Assembly: GCF_017355405.1 (NCBI RefSeq)
Contig: NZ_CP061177.1
Coordinates: 620,001 to 684,000 of the forward strand
Source of the DNA: Roseomonas haemaphysalidis
GTDB taxonomy: Bacteria; Pseudomonadota; Alphaproteobacteria; Acetobacterales; Acetobacteraceae
Length of the DNA: 64,000 nt
Direction of reading: 5' to 3'
The position numbers and the translations under genes were made by a program. A model generated the notes under the pieces. That model did not search any database and was not told the origin of the DNA. It saw nothing but the letters and a program-made list of their open reading frames with translations. This document shows, piece after piece, positions 45,612 through 52,709 of the stretch. Position 1 is the stretch's first letter; every line of letters starts with the position of its first letter.

Positions 45612-46600
45612 TCCGCCCCCCCGGCGGCCACGCAGCCCTCGAAGCCGCGGCGCAGGCGCGGGCGGTTCAGGTCGCGGCCGATGAAGACGATCTTGGACTT
45701 GCGCGCGGACCCTTCCGGCCAGGGGCCGATGAAGTCGCCATCCGCGATCATGTGCACCGCCTGGAAGGCGAAGCGCCGGTCCTCGCCCTTGTAGGCCAGG
45801 ATGCCCTTGGTGCGCAGCAGGTCGGCGCCCTTGCTTTGCAGCAGCTCGCCGATCCAGGCGTTGAACTTCGCCTCGTCGATCGGCTGATCGACCTCGAAGG
45901 ACAGGCTCATGATGTCCTCGTTGTGCGAGTGGTTGTCCTCGCCCGACAGGAACTCCGGCTCGCGCTCCAGGATGCGATCCAGCTTGAAGGCCTCGCGCCC
46001 CATCACCGCCTCGATCGGCACGTCGGACTTGGTGGCGCGGCGGATCTCGGCATAGGGGTTGATGGCGCGGATGCGGCGCTCCACCTCGGCCGCGCCCGCC
46101 TCGTCCACCAGGTCCATCTTGTTCAGCACGACGATGTCGGCGAAGGCGATCTGGCTCGCCGCCTCCTTGCTGTCGTCGAGGCGGGCCGCGAGGTTCTTGG
46201 CATCCACCAGCGTCACGATGGCATCCAGCCGCGTGGCGCGCTTGACGTCCTCATCCATGTAGAAGGTCTGCGCCACCGGGGCGGGGTCGGCGAGGCCGGT
46301 GGTCTCGACGATGATGCCGTCGAACTTGCGGCCCTTCTTCATCAGGCTGCCCAGAATGCGCACCAGGTCACCGCGCACGGTGCAGCAGATGCAGCCGTTG
46401 TTCATCTCGAACACTTCCTCGTCGGCATCGATGACGAGGTCGTTGTCCACGCCGAGCTCACCGAACTCGTTGATGACCACGGCGTATTTCTTGCCATGCT
46501 CCTCGGACAGGATGCGGTTCAGCAGCGTGGTCTTGCCGGCGCCGAGGTAACCGGTCAGCACGGTGACGGGGATGGTCGTGTCGATCGTCTTGTCGCTCAT
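45608..46600 (-). CDS. COG0523 (CobW-like) GTPase, probable zinc chaperone
   Basis: A 330-residue G3E GTPase. P-loop GYLGAGKTT at residues 17-25, the metal-binding CICC (CxCC) motif at 70-73, Walker B-like IIVETTGLADP, and the NKMD base motif. A CobW C-terminal domain ends the protein (RFAFQAVHM). No His-rich stretch apart from NHSHNED near residue 230. Members load zinc into client proteins during zinc limitation. A possible Zur-like site lies upstream. No cobalamin genes are near, which favours the zinc role. Confidence 0.87.
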   Translation of the reverse strand: MSDKTIDTTIPVTVLTGYLGAGKTTLLNRILSEEHGKKYAVVINEFGELGVDNDLVIDADEEVFEMNNGCICCTVRGDLVRILGSLMKKGRKFDGIIVETTGLADPAPVAQTFYMDEDVKRATRLDAIVTLVDAKNLAARLDDSKEAASQIAFADIVVLNKMDLVDEAGAAEVERRIRAINPYAEIRRATKSDVPIEAVMGREAFKLDRILEREPEFLSGEDNHSHNEDIMSLSFEVDQPIDEAKFNAWIGELLQSKGADLLRTKGILAYKGEDRRFAFQAVHMIADGDFIGPWPEGSARKSKIVFIGRDLNRPRLRRGFEGCVAAGGAE

Positions 46601-46651
46601 GGGGGGGAATCTCTGTCCTGCCTGTGGAGGCCGCGTTCGCAGTCGGTCAGG

Positions 46652-46666
46652 TGTTATATGATACGC
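46652..46666 (-). promoter_or_regulatory. degenerate Zur-like site upstream of the zinc-chaperone operon
   Basis: Minus-strand GCGTATCATATAACA matches TGTTATAnTATAACA at 10 of 14 positions, with one perfect half-site (TATAACA). It lies 51 bp before the GTPase start and shares AT(C/G)ATATAAC with the znuA Zur box. Confidence 0.5.
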
Positions 46667-46700
46667 TCCCCCCCCGAGGTCACGCCCCCCCGGGGGGAGA

Positions 46701-46905
46701 AAGGTCGGGGGAAAGAATTCCCCCGAACCCCCATCTTCTTTTTATCTGTTTTCGCTTCGCACTATCAATGCCGACGTATCTCCTCATAATAATTCATATA
46801 ATCATAAAATGAATTTTTCAGAATTCAGCGCCCGTCCGCAGCAGCCACTCCCGAAAGGCAGATAAAAATAAAAGAAGGGGGCCTGGGGGAATTTATTCCC
46901 CAAGC
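46701..46905. repeat. composite repeat A4 with A/T-rich core
   Basis: Left A arm 46701-46749 (GGGGGAAAGAATTCCCCC, ACCCCCATC, T run), right arm 46859-46905 inverted (AAAAGAAGGGGG, GGGGGAATTTATTCCCC). The core of about 110 bp is markedly A/T-rich, with an inverted AATTCAT...ATGAATT (46791-46815), and lacks the centre palindrome. The right arm supplies the stop codon and last residues of the LysR gene. Confidence 0.83.
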
Positions 46906-47840
46906 CTCGTTTCTTCCGGCGCCGCCCCCGCCCCCGGCCATCCCGCGCAGAGCCCCGCCCAGTCCTGGCGCAGCGCCGCCAGGACCGCGGGGGCCGCCGG
47001 GTTCTCGCCCTCCTCGCGCCAAGCCAGCGCCAGTTCGGCGGCCACCGGGATGCCACCGGGCGGCGGGCGCAGCAGCACGTCCTCCGGGCACAGCCGCGCC
47101 GCCGCCTGCGGCACCAGGGCGATGCCCAGGCCGGCGCCGACCAGCGCCAGGATGGAATGGGTCTGGCTGACATATTGCACCCGCTCCGGCACGGCGCCCG
47201 CAACCTGGAACAGGCCCATCACCAGGTCGTGCAGGTAGCGGCCTTCCACGGGCGGGTAGGTGACCAGCGGCTGCTCGGCCAGCTCGGCGAGGCCGGCCTC
47301 GGGGCGGGTGGCCAGGGGGTGGGCGCGGGGCAGCGCCAGCAGCAGCGGCTCGCGCAGCAGGCGGGCGGTGCGCAGGCCCGGGCGGCGGGCCATCGGGCGC
47401 AGCAGTGCGAGGTCGATCCGCCCGGCCTGCAAGGCCTCGATCTGGTCGAGCGAAACCATCTCGCGCAGCGCCAGCTGCACCTCTGGCAGGCGGCTGCGCA
47501 GCAGGCCGACCAGGCGCGGCAGCACGCCGTAGCCCGAGGCGGCGGTGAAGCCGATGGTGAGCTGGCCGCTTTGGCCGCCGGCGATGCGGCGGGCGTGCAA
47601 CGTGGCGCGCTCGGCCAGCTGCAACATGCGGCGGGCGTCGTGCAGAAAGGCCGCGCCGGCCGGGGTCAGCGCCACGGCGCGGTTGCCGCGCAGCAACAGC
47701 GTGACGCCCAGCGCGTGCTCCAGCAGCTGGATCTGCCGGCTGAGCGGTGGCTGCGTCATGTTCAGCCGGGCGGCGGCGCGATGGAAATGCAGCTCCTCGG
47801 CGACGGCCACGAAGCAGCGCAGCTGGGTGAAGGCGAACAT
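46893..47840 (-). CDS. LysR family transcriptional regulator
   Basis: A 315-residue regulator. N-terminal winged helix MFAFTQLRCFVAVAEELHFHRAAARLNMTQ-type with PPLSRQIQLLEHALG recognition helix (about residues 4-60), then the periplasmic-binding-like effector domain (GQLTIGFTAASGY onwards). It is divergent from the Bug/Ldh operon, which it probably controls. Its last codons (LGE) and TAA stop are encoded by repeat A4, so the native C terminus may have been replaced. Confidence 0.9.
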   Translation of the reverse strand: MFAFTQLRCFVAVAEELHFHRAAARLNMTQPPLSRQIQLLEHALGVTLLLRGNRAVALTPAGAAFLHDARRMLQLAERATLHARRIAGGQSGQLTIGFTAASGYGVLPRLVGLLRSRLPEVQLALREMVSLDQIEALQAGRIDLALLRPMARRPGLRTARLLREPLLLALPRAHPLATRPEAGLAELAEQPLVTYPPVEGRYLHDLVMGLFQVAGAVPERVQYVSQTHSILALVGAGLGIALVPQAAARLCPEDVLLRPPPGGIPVAAELALAWREEGENPAAPAVLAALRQDWAGLCAGWPGAGAAPEETRLGE

Positions 47841-47856
47841 CGATCCAGTTTCCGTA

Positions 47857-47870
47857 TCGGCTGATGCCGA
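47857..47870. promoter_or_regulatory. inverted repeat between divergent LysR and Bug genes
   Basis: TCGGC-TGAT-GCCGA, a perfect 5-bp inverted repeat in the 111-bp divergent region, is a candidate LysR-binding site (T-N12-A rather than the usual T-N11-A). Confidence 0.35.
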
Positions 47871-47951
47871 GAACAGCTTGGACCGGTATCGCCCGCGACG
47901 CCTAGAGCGGAAGCAGAAGGCCCGCCACAGGGTCCGAACGGGAGATCGACC

Positions 47952-48944
47952 ATGCATCGCCGTGCTCTGCTGCGCGCCAGCCTCGCCGCTGGCGTGCTTT
48001 CGCCCCTCGCCGCGCCGGCGCTCCGCGCCCAAGGTTCCGCTGACGCTCGCTTCGACCATTCGCTGCGCATCGTCGTGCCGAACGCCCCGGGCGGCACCAG
48101 CGACATCCTGGCCCGCCTGCTGGCGCCGGAGCTGACCAAGGCTCTGGGACAGTCCGTGGTAGTGGAAAACCGCACGGGGGCGGCCGGCAACATCGGCGCG
48201 GACGTGGTGGCCAAGTCGGCACCGGACGGCCACACCCTGCTGCTGATGGATGTCTCGACCCTGGCCATCAACCCGTCGCTGTTCCCGCGCATGCCCTTCG
48301 ACGTGCAGAAGGACCTCGCGCCGGTTTCCATGATCATCTACGCGCCCTACCTCGCGGCGGTGAAGAACGCCCTGCCGCCGAAGAACGCCGCCGAGCTGGC
48401 GGCCTACCTGAAGGGCCGCGCCGGCGGGCTGAATATGGCCAATGCCGGCGTCGGCAGCCTGACGCACCTGACCTCGGTGGAGATCGGCGCCGCGCTGGGC
48501 GGCGACGTCACCCACGTGCCCTATCGCGGCGGCGCGCCGGCGGTGCTGGCGGTGGCGTCTGGCGAGGCCGACATGATCATCAACGGCGCCACCGCCACGC
48601 AGCCCTACGTGGTCAACGGCCAGATGCGCGGCATCGCCGTTTCCGGCCCCAAGCGCCTCGCCGCCCTGCCGAACGTGCCGACCTTCCGCGAGGTCGGCTG
48701 GCCGATGGCCGATGCCGGCACCTGGCAGGGCGTCATGGTGCAGGGCAACACGCCCCCCGCGCTGATCCGCCGCCTGGAGGTGGCGCTGCGCGAGGCCGTG
48801 GCGCAGCCCGCCATGACCGCGCGTTTGGCCGAACTCGGCGGAGAGCCCCGCACCGACGGCCCCGAGGCCTTCCGCACATGGCTGGCCGCCAGCACCACGG
48901 AATTCGGCGGCGTCGTCACCAAGCACGGCATCAAGCCGGAATGA
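47952..48944 (+). CDS. Bug/TctC-family tricarboxylate-type solute-binding protein
   Basis: A 330-residue periplasmic receptor. Signal peptide MHRRALLRASLAAGVLSPLAAPALRAQ, then the Bug signature: RIVVPNAPGGTSDILARLLA, VVVENRTGAAGNIGADVVA and SAPDGHTLL. It would bring a carboxylate to TctAB-like permeases, none of which are adjacent (orphan Bug proteins are common in this group). The stop overlaps the dehydrogenase start (ATGA). Ligand unknown. Confidence 0.9.
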   Translation: MHRRALLRASLAAGVLSPLAAPALRAQGSADARFDHSLRIVVPNAPGGTSDILARLLAPELTKALGQSVVVENRTGAAGNIGADVVAKSAPDGHTLLLMDVSTLAINPSLFPRMPFDVQKDLAPVSMIIYAPYLAAVKNALPPKNAAELAAYLKGRAGGLNMANAGVGSLTHLTSVEIGAALGGDVTHVPYRGGAPAVLAVASGEADMIINGATATQPYVVNGQMRGIAVSGPKRLAALPNVPTFREVGWPMADAGTWQGVMVQGNTPPALIRRLEVALREAVAQPAMTARLAELGGEPRTDGPEAFRTWLAASTTEFGGVVTKHGIKPE

Positions 48945-49978
48945 GGCGCGACCCCGCGGCGCTGGCGGCATTCGCCGGCGCCCTGTTCCGCGCCGCCGGG
49001 CTGGACGGGGACAAGGCCGAGGCCACCGGCCGCATCCTGGTGCTGACCGATATGATGGGCCGCCGCACCCACGGCCTGGCGCAATGCGGCAACTACCTGG
49101 CCGAGATCGCCAAGGGCGGCATGACGCCCGACGGCGCGCCCGAGGTGCTGCGCGACACCGGCGCCACCGTGGTCTGGGACGGCGGCTACCGCCCCGGCCT
49201 GTGGCTGGTGGAGCAGGCCATGGCGCTGGGCTTCCAGCGGCTGCCCGCGCACGGCACCTTCACGCTGGCGATGCGCCGCAGCCACCACATTGGCTGCCTC
49301 GCGGCGCTGGCCAAGCAGGCGACGGACCGCGGGCTGTTCGTGATGCTCGCCTCCTCCGGCCCGCACAGCAGGATCGTCGCCCCCTTCGGCGGCAGAAAGG
49401 CGCTGTTCAGCCCCAACCCCTTCGCGGTGGGCTTCCCCACCGGGGCGGCGCCGGTGCTGGTGGATATCTCCGCCTCCATCACCACCGTCTCGATGACCCG
49501 CCAGAAAGCCGCGGCGGGCGAGCAGTTCGACCACCCCTGGCTGCTGGACCGCGACGGCCGCCCCACCCGCGACCCCACGGCGATGGAAGCCGGCGGCGGC
49601 AGCCTGATGCTGCTGGGCGGCGAGGAGGCCGGCCACAAGGGCTTCGGCCTGGCGCTGATGGTGGAGGCACTGACCCAGGGCCTCGCCGGCCACGGGCGCC
49701 GCGACGACCCCGGCCGCTGGGGCGCCAGCGTCTACCTGCAGCTCATCGACCCCGCCGCCTTTGCCGGGCGCGAAGCCTTCGAGGACCAGATGGGCTTCCT
49801 GGCCGAGGCCTGCCGCAGCAACGACCCGATCGACCCGGCCCGGCCGGTGCGGCTGCCGGGGGAACAGGCGACGCGGCTGATCGCGGCGGCGGAACGCGAT
49901 GGGCTGGAGGTGCCGGATACGGTGGCGGCATCGCTGCGGGACTGGGCGGGGCGGCTGGGGGTCGCTGCAGCGATCTAG
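48941..49978 (+). CDS. Ldh family malate/lactate/ureidoglycolate dehydrogenase
   Basis: A 345-residue NAD(P)-dependent dehydrogenase of the Ldh_2 (MDH/LDH2) fold. Marks: TDMMGRRTHGLAQCGNYLAE (active-site His), RRSHHIGCLAALAKQA, SSGPHSRIVAPFGG and EEAGHKGFGLALMVEAL. Members oxidise 2-hydroxy acids such as L-malate, L-sulfolactate or ureidoglycolate. Coupled to the Bug gene, it probably works on the ligand imported. Exact substrate unknown. Confidence 0.87.
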   Translation: MRRDPAALAAFAGALFRAAGLDGDKAEATGRILVLTDMMGRRTHGLAQCGNYLAEIAKGGMTPDGAPEVLRDTGATVVWDGGYRPGLWLVEQAMALGFQRLPAHGTFTLAMRRSHHIGCLAALAKQATDRGLFVMLASSGPHSRIVAPFGGRKALFSPNPFAVGFPTGAAPVLVDISASITTVSMTRQKAAAGEQFDHPWLLDRDGRPTRDPTAMEAGGGSLMLLGGEEAGHKGFGLALMVEALTQGLAGHGRRDDPGRWGASVYLQLIDPAAFAGREAFEDQMGFLAEACRSNDPIDPARPVRLPGEQATRLIAAAERDGLEVPDTVAASLRDWAGRLGVAAAI

Positions 49979-49980
49979 GG

Positions 49981-50228
49981 CAGGCCAGGGGCGCTGCCCC
50001 TGGACCCCGCTGGGGGAATAGTATCCCCCCAGACCCCGCCGTTTGTTTGGTGTTTCACCCCGAGGGTCGAGGACCCTCGGGGACTGATGGTTCAGCTGAC
50101 GGCCTTTTGTAAAAACCGACCCGGCGCCCGCTGCGGCCTTCAGGCTCCGAATGCTTCCCTGACGGCGGGGTCTGGGGGGATGCTATCCCCCCAGCGGGGG
50201 ATCCAAGGGGGCAGCGCCCCCTTGGCCC
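49981..50228. repeat. composite repeat B5
   Basis: Left arm: CCAGGGGCGCTGCCCCTGG, then GGGGGAATAGTATCCCCCC and AGACCCCGCC. Centre palindrome CCCCGAGGGTC-GAG-GACCCTCGGGG (50058-50082) followed by ACTG. Right arm mirrors the left. The core also holds TTTTGTAAAAA. It lies between the dehydrogenase stop and the convergent GST stop, 8 bp away. Confidence 0.87.
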
Positions 50229-50235
50229 AGGCCCA

Positions 50236-50868
50236 TCACGCAGGCTCCGCATCCCGCTCCGCCCACATCGCCTGGAAGGCCGGGCGCGCGTGGCAGACGG
50301 CCAGCCAGTCGCGCACCGCGCGGTGCGTTTCGAACAGCGTGGGCACGCCGGCGGCGTAGCGCACCACCTCGGCCACGTTCAGGTCGGCCACCGTGAAGCG
50401 CCCGCCGACCAGCCAGCCGCCGCCGGCCTGCAAGGCGTCGGCCAGCACCGCGAAGGCGCGGTCGAGCACGGGCATCGCCTGGGCGATGGCGTCCGCGCCG
50501 CCGCGGGTGGAGAGCGCGGGGGTTTCCACCGTGGTCACGGCCCAGAAGCTCCACATGGTGGCCAGCGCGTCCTCGCTGCCGTCGCGCGGCGCCAGGGGGC
50601 CGCCGTGCTTGCGGGCGAGGTGCAGGGTGATGGCCATGCTTTCGTGCAGGATCAGCCCGTCATCGTCGACCGAGGGCACCAGGCCGTTGGGGTTGATGGC
50701 GCGGAATGCGGTGGACGTGGTGTTGAGTGGGGCGTCCGGCGCGCCCGGGTCGGGCAGTCGGTAGCCCTGGATGACGGGAACGTGGCGGTAGTCCAGCCCC
50801 AGTTCCTTGGCGAGCCAGACGGGGCGGGAGGCGCGCGAGCGCAGCACGCCATAGATGGTCAGGGACAT
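50236..50868 (-). CDS. glutathione S-transferase family protein
   Basis: A 210-residue GST. N-terminal fold MSLTIYGVLRSRASRPVWLA (candidate catalytic Ser11), NPNGLVPSVDDDGLILHESMAI with the cis-proline and glutathione-binding Glu-Ser pair, and a helical domain with FTVADLNVAEVVRYA (the N-capping box). Likely detoxification; substrate unknown. 19 bp downstream of hrcA on the same strand. Confidence 0.88.
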   Translation of the reverse strand: MSLTIYGVLRSRASRPVWLAKELGLDYRHVPVIQGYRLPDPGAPDAPLNTTSTAFRAINPNGLVPSVDDDGLILHESMAITLHLARKHGGPLAPRDGSEDALATMWSFWAVTTVETPALSTRGGADAIAQAMPVLDRAFAVLADALQAGGGWLVGGRFTVADLNVAEVVRYAAGVPTLFETHRAVRDWLAVCHARPAFQAMWAERDAEPA

Positions 50869-50887
50869 TCAGGCAAGTTCCTCGGGG

Positions 50888-51991
50888 TTAGCCGAGCAGG
50901 CGGCCGATCACCTGCGCGGTGTAGTCCACGACCGGGATCACGCGGCCGTAGTTGATGCGCGTGGGTCCGATCACGCCGATGGCGCCGACGATCTTTTCCT
51001 CGCCGTCGCGGAAGGGGGCGACGACCATGGACAGGCCCGTGCTGTCAAACAGCCCGCTTTCGGCGCCGATGAAGATCTGCACGCCCTGGCCGCGCTGCGC
51101 CAGCTCCAGCAGGCGCAGCATGGTTTCCTGCGCTTCCAACCGCTCGAACAGCGCCTGGATCTCGTGCACCCGGGCCAGCTCGCCTAGATTTTCCAGCAGC
51201 TTGGACTGGCCGCGCAGGATCAGCGAGCCGCCGCCGCCGCCCGCCCGGGTGGCGAGGCCGGCGGCGACCACCTGCTGGCTCAGCGCGTCCAGCGCCGTGC
51301 GGTTGGCCTGGATCTCCTCGGCCACCAGGGTGCGCGTTTCTTCCAGGGTGCGGCCGGACAGGCGGGCGTTCAGGAAGTTGCTCGCCTGGGTGAAGGCGGA
51401 GGGCGGCAGGCCGGAGGGCACGTCGATGACGCGGTTCTCCACCTGCCCGTGCGCGTTGACCAGCACCACCAGCGCCCGGCCGGGCGACAGCGCCACGAAC
51501 TCGATGTGGCGGATCGGCGCCTCGTTCTTGGGCGCCACCACCAGCCCGGCGGCGCCGGCGAGGCCCGACAGCATCTGCCCTGCTTCCGACAGGGTTTCCT
51601 CGTAGGACCGGCCGGTGGCGGCGCAGCGGGCGGCGATGGCCTCGCGCTCGGTTTCCGTCAGGTCGCCGAATTCCAGCAGGCCGTCGACGAACAGCCGCAG
51701 CCCCTGCTCGGTCGGCAGGCGGCCGGCGGAGGTGTGCGGGGCGTAGAGCAGCCCGGCCTCCTCCAGGTCCGCCATGGCGTTGCGGATGGTGGCCGGGGAC
51801 AGCGCCTGCGGCAGGCGGCGGGACAGGGTGCGGGAGCCGACGGGCTCGCCCGTCTCGACATAAAGCTCCACCACCTGGCGCAGGATGGCGGCGCCGCGGC
51901 TGTCGAGCCCCGGCAGCAGCGCGGCGCCGCCCAGGTCGCGTGGCAAGGCGCCGCGGGAAAAGCCGGCACGGGAAAAGGGTGGCGGACCCAC
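50888..51991 (-). CDS. hrcA: heat-inducible transcription repressor HrcA
   Basis: A 367-residue repressor of chaperone genes (binds CIRCE). The winged-helix part has LDSRGAAILRQVVELYVETGEPVGSRTLSRR and LSPATIRNAMADLEEAGLL (residues 25-80), followed by the GAF-like dimerisation domain (RHIEFVALSPGRALVVLV, later GPTRINYGRVIPVVDYTAQVIG). The start is taken as GTG at 51991, with a GGGGG sequence about 8 nt upstream; a longer frame and an internal TTG are also possible. No CIRCE site was seen upstream. grpE, its usual neighbour, is not adjacent. Confidence 0.92.
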   Translation of the reverse strand: MGPPPFSRAGFSRGALPRDLGGAALLPGLDSRGAAILRQVVELYVETGEPVGSRTLSRRLPQALSPATIRNAMADLEEAGLLYAPHTSAGRLPTEQGLRLFVDGLLEFGDLTETEREAIAARCAATGRSYEETLSEAGQMLSGLAGAAGLVVAPKNEAPIRHIEFVALSPGRALVVLVNAHGQVENRVIDVPSGLPPSAFTQASNFLNARLSGRTLEETRTLVAEEIQANRTALDALSQQVVAAGLATRAGGGGGSLILRGQSKLLENLGELARVHEIQALFERLEAQETMLRLLELAQRGQGVQIFIGAESGLFDSTGLSMVVAPFRDGEEKIVGAIGVIGPTRINYGRVIPVVDYTAQVIGRLLG

Positions 51992-52190
51992 CGGAAAGAA
52001 CCCCCAATCGTAAAGGAAAACGCTAGCACGGCCCCCCGCCGCGTCAAGCAAAGCCCAGGCCGCAGCCATGTTGGGGTATCGTGGCAGGAACGCCCTGCAA
52101 CACCTTGTCACACCTTCGCCATGATGGCGTTGCAAAAGCATGGTCCAAGGTTCCCGCGGCGAAGCGCAAGCTGTGCCGAGGCACACGACC

Positions 52191-52197
52191 AAGGAGG
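52191..52197 (+). promoter_or_regulatory. strong ribosome binding site of the 70-residue micro-gene
   Basis: AAGGAGG, a perfect Shine-Dalgarno sequence, lies 4 nt before the ATG at 52202. It supports translation of a small gene that is otherwise anonymous. Confidence 0.75.
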
Positions 52198-52201
52198 CTG
52201 C

Positions 52202-52414
52202 ATGACGGAACATCCGCCGAACCGCCTCTGGCCCCTGGCCCTGCTAGGATGGCTGGCCGCCTTTCCGCCGCAGGGGCGCGAGGCCGCCGCCCGCACGCCG
52301 GACGCACCCCGCCTGGAGCAGCCTGGCCCCGCCGGCACCCCGGCGACCCCCGCTCCCGCCGCCTTGCCGGCTGAAACGCCGCGCCGCCGCCGCCGGCGCA
52401 AGCCCGCCGCATGA
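52202..52414 (+). CDS. small protein with hydrophobic start and Pro/Arg-rich tail
   Basis: A 70-residue protein: MTEHPPNRLWPLALLGWLAAF gives one short hydrophobic segment, then Ala/Pro-rich sequence, ending in a basic cluster ETPRRRRRRKPAA. Preceded by a perfect AAGGAGG. Divergent from hrcA. Its stop overlaps the start of the next micro-gene (ATGA). No family recognised; possibly a membrane-anchored peptide. Confidence 0.62.
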   Translation: MTEHPPNRLWPLALLGWLAAFPPQGREAAARTPDAPRLEQPGPAGTPATPAPAALPAETPRRRRRRKPAA

Positions 52415-52587
52415 GCCTGCCCGCCTTCAATGGGTTGGTGGCGGCGGTGCTGCTGTTCTCGCTGCTGGCCGGCATCGCCGCGCTGCTGCTGGACCGCGCC
52501 AGCCGGGCGCCGGGCTGGACCACGGCCGGCGTCGCGGCCGTGTTGTTCGGGCTGTCCTGGGGCGGGCTGGTTCTGCTGGGGGAGTGA
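52411..52587 (+). CDS. 58-residue two-helix membrane micro-protein
   Basis: The ATG overlaps the stop of the 70-residue gene (ATGA), so the two are translationally coupled. The protein begins MSLPAFNGLVAAVLLFSLLA, has a short polar turn (DRASRAPGWTT) and a second helix VAAVLFGLSWGGLVLLGE: two membrane segments joined by a hairpin. Function unknown. Followed by repeat B6. Confidence 0.6.
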   Translation: MSLPAFNGLVAAVLLFSLLAGIAALLLDRASRAPGWTTAGVAAVLFGLSWGGLVLLGE

Positions 52588-52606
52588 CGCACGGCAGGGT
52601 GCCGTG

Positions 52607-52690
52607 AAAGGGGCGCTGCCCCTTTCGAACTTTCCCCGGCAGCGGCTTCAATCCCCTGCCGGGGAGGTTTGCGGGGGCAGCGCCCCCTCA
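52607..52690. repeat. short B-type repeat copy B6
   Basis: AAAGGGGCGCTGCCCCTTT hairpin at the left, a pair CCCCGGCAG...CTGCCGGGG in the middle and GGGGGCAGCGCCCCC at the right. The long core and centre palindrome are missing, so this is an 84-bp deleted copy or a minimal form. It lies between the micro-genes and the end of the polysaccharide cluster. Confidence 0.7.
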
Positions 52691-52709
52691 GGAGCCGCAG
52701 GCGACTCCC

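Noticed and set aside
47841..48971. A 692-codon frame suggesting a LysR fusion protein
   Set aside because: The upstream half is antisense to the Bug receptor gene; MFAFTQLRCFVAVAEE is the standard LysR start.
51992..52080. CIRCE operator upstream of hrcA
   Set aside because: Only a GTGCTAG half-like string was found; no inverted GAGTGCTAA-type partner at the right spacing.
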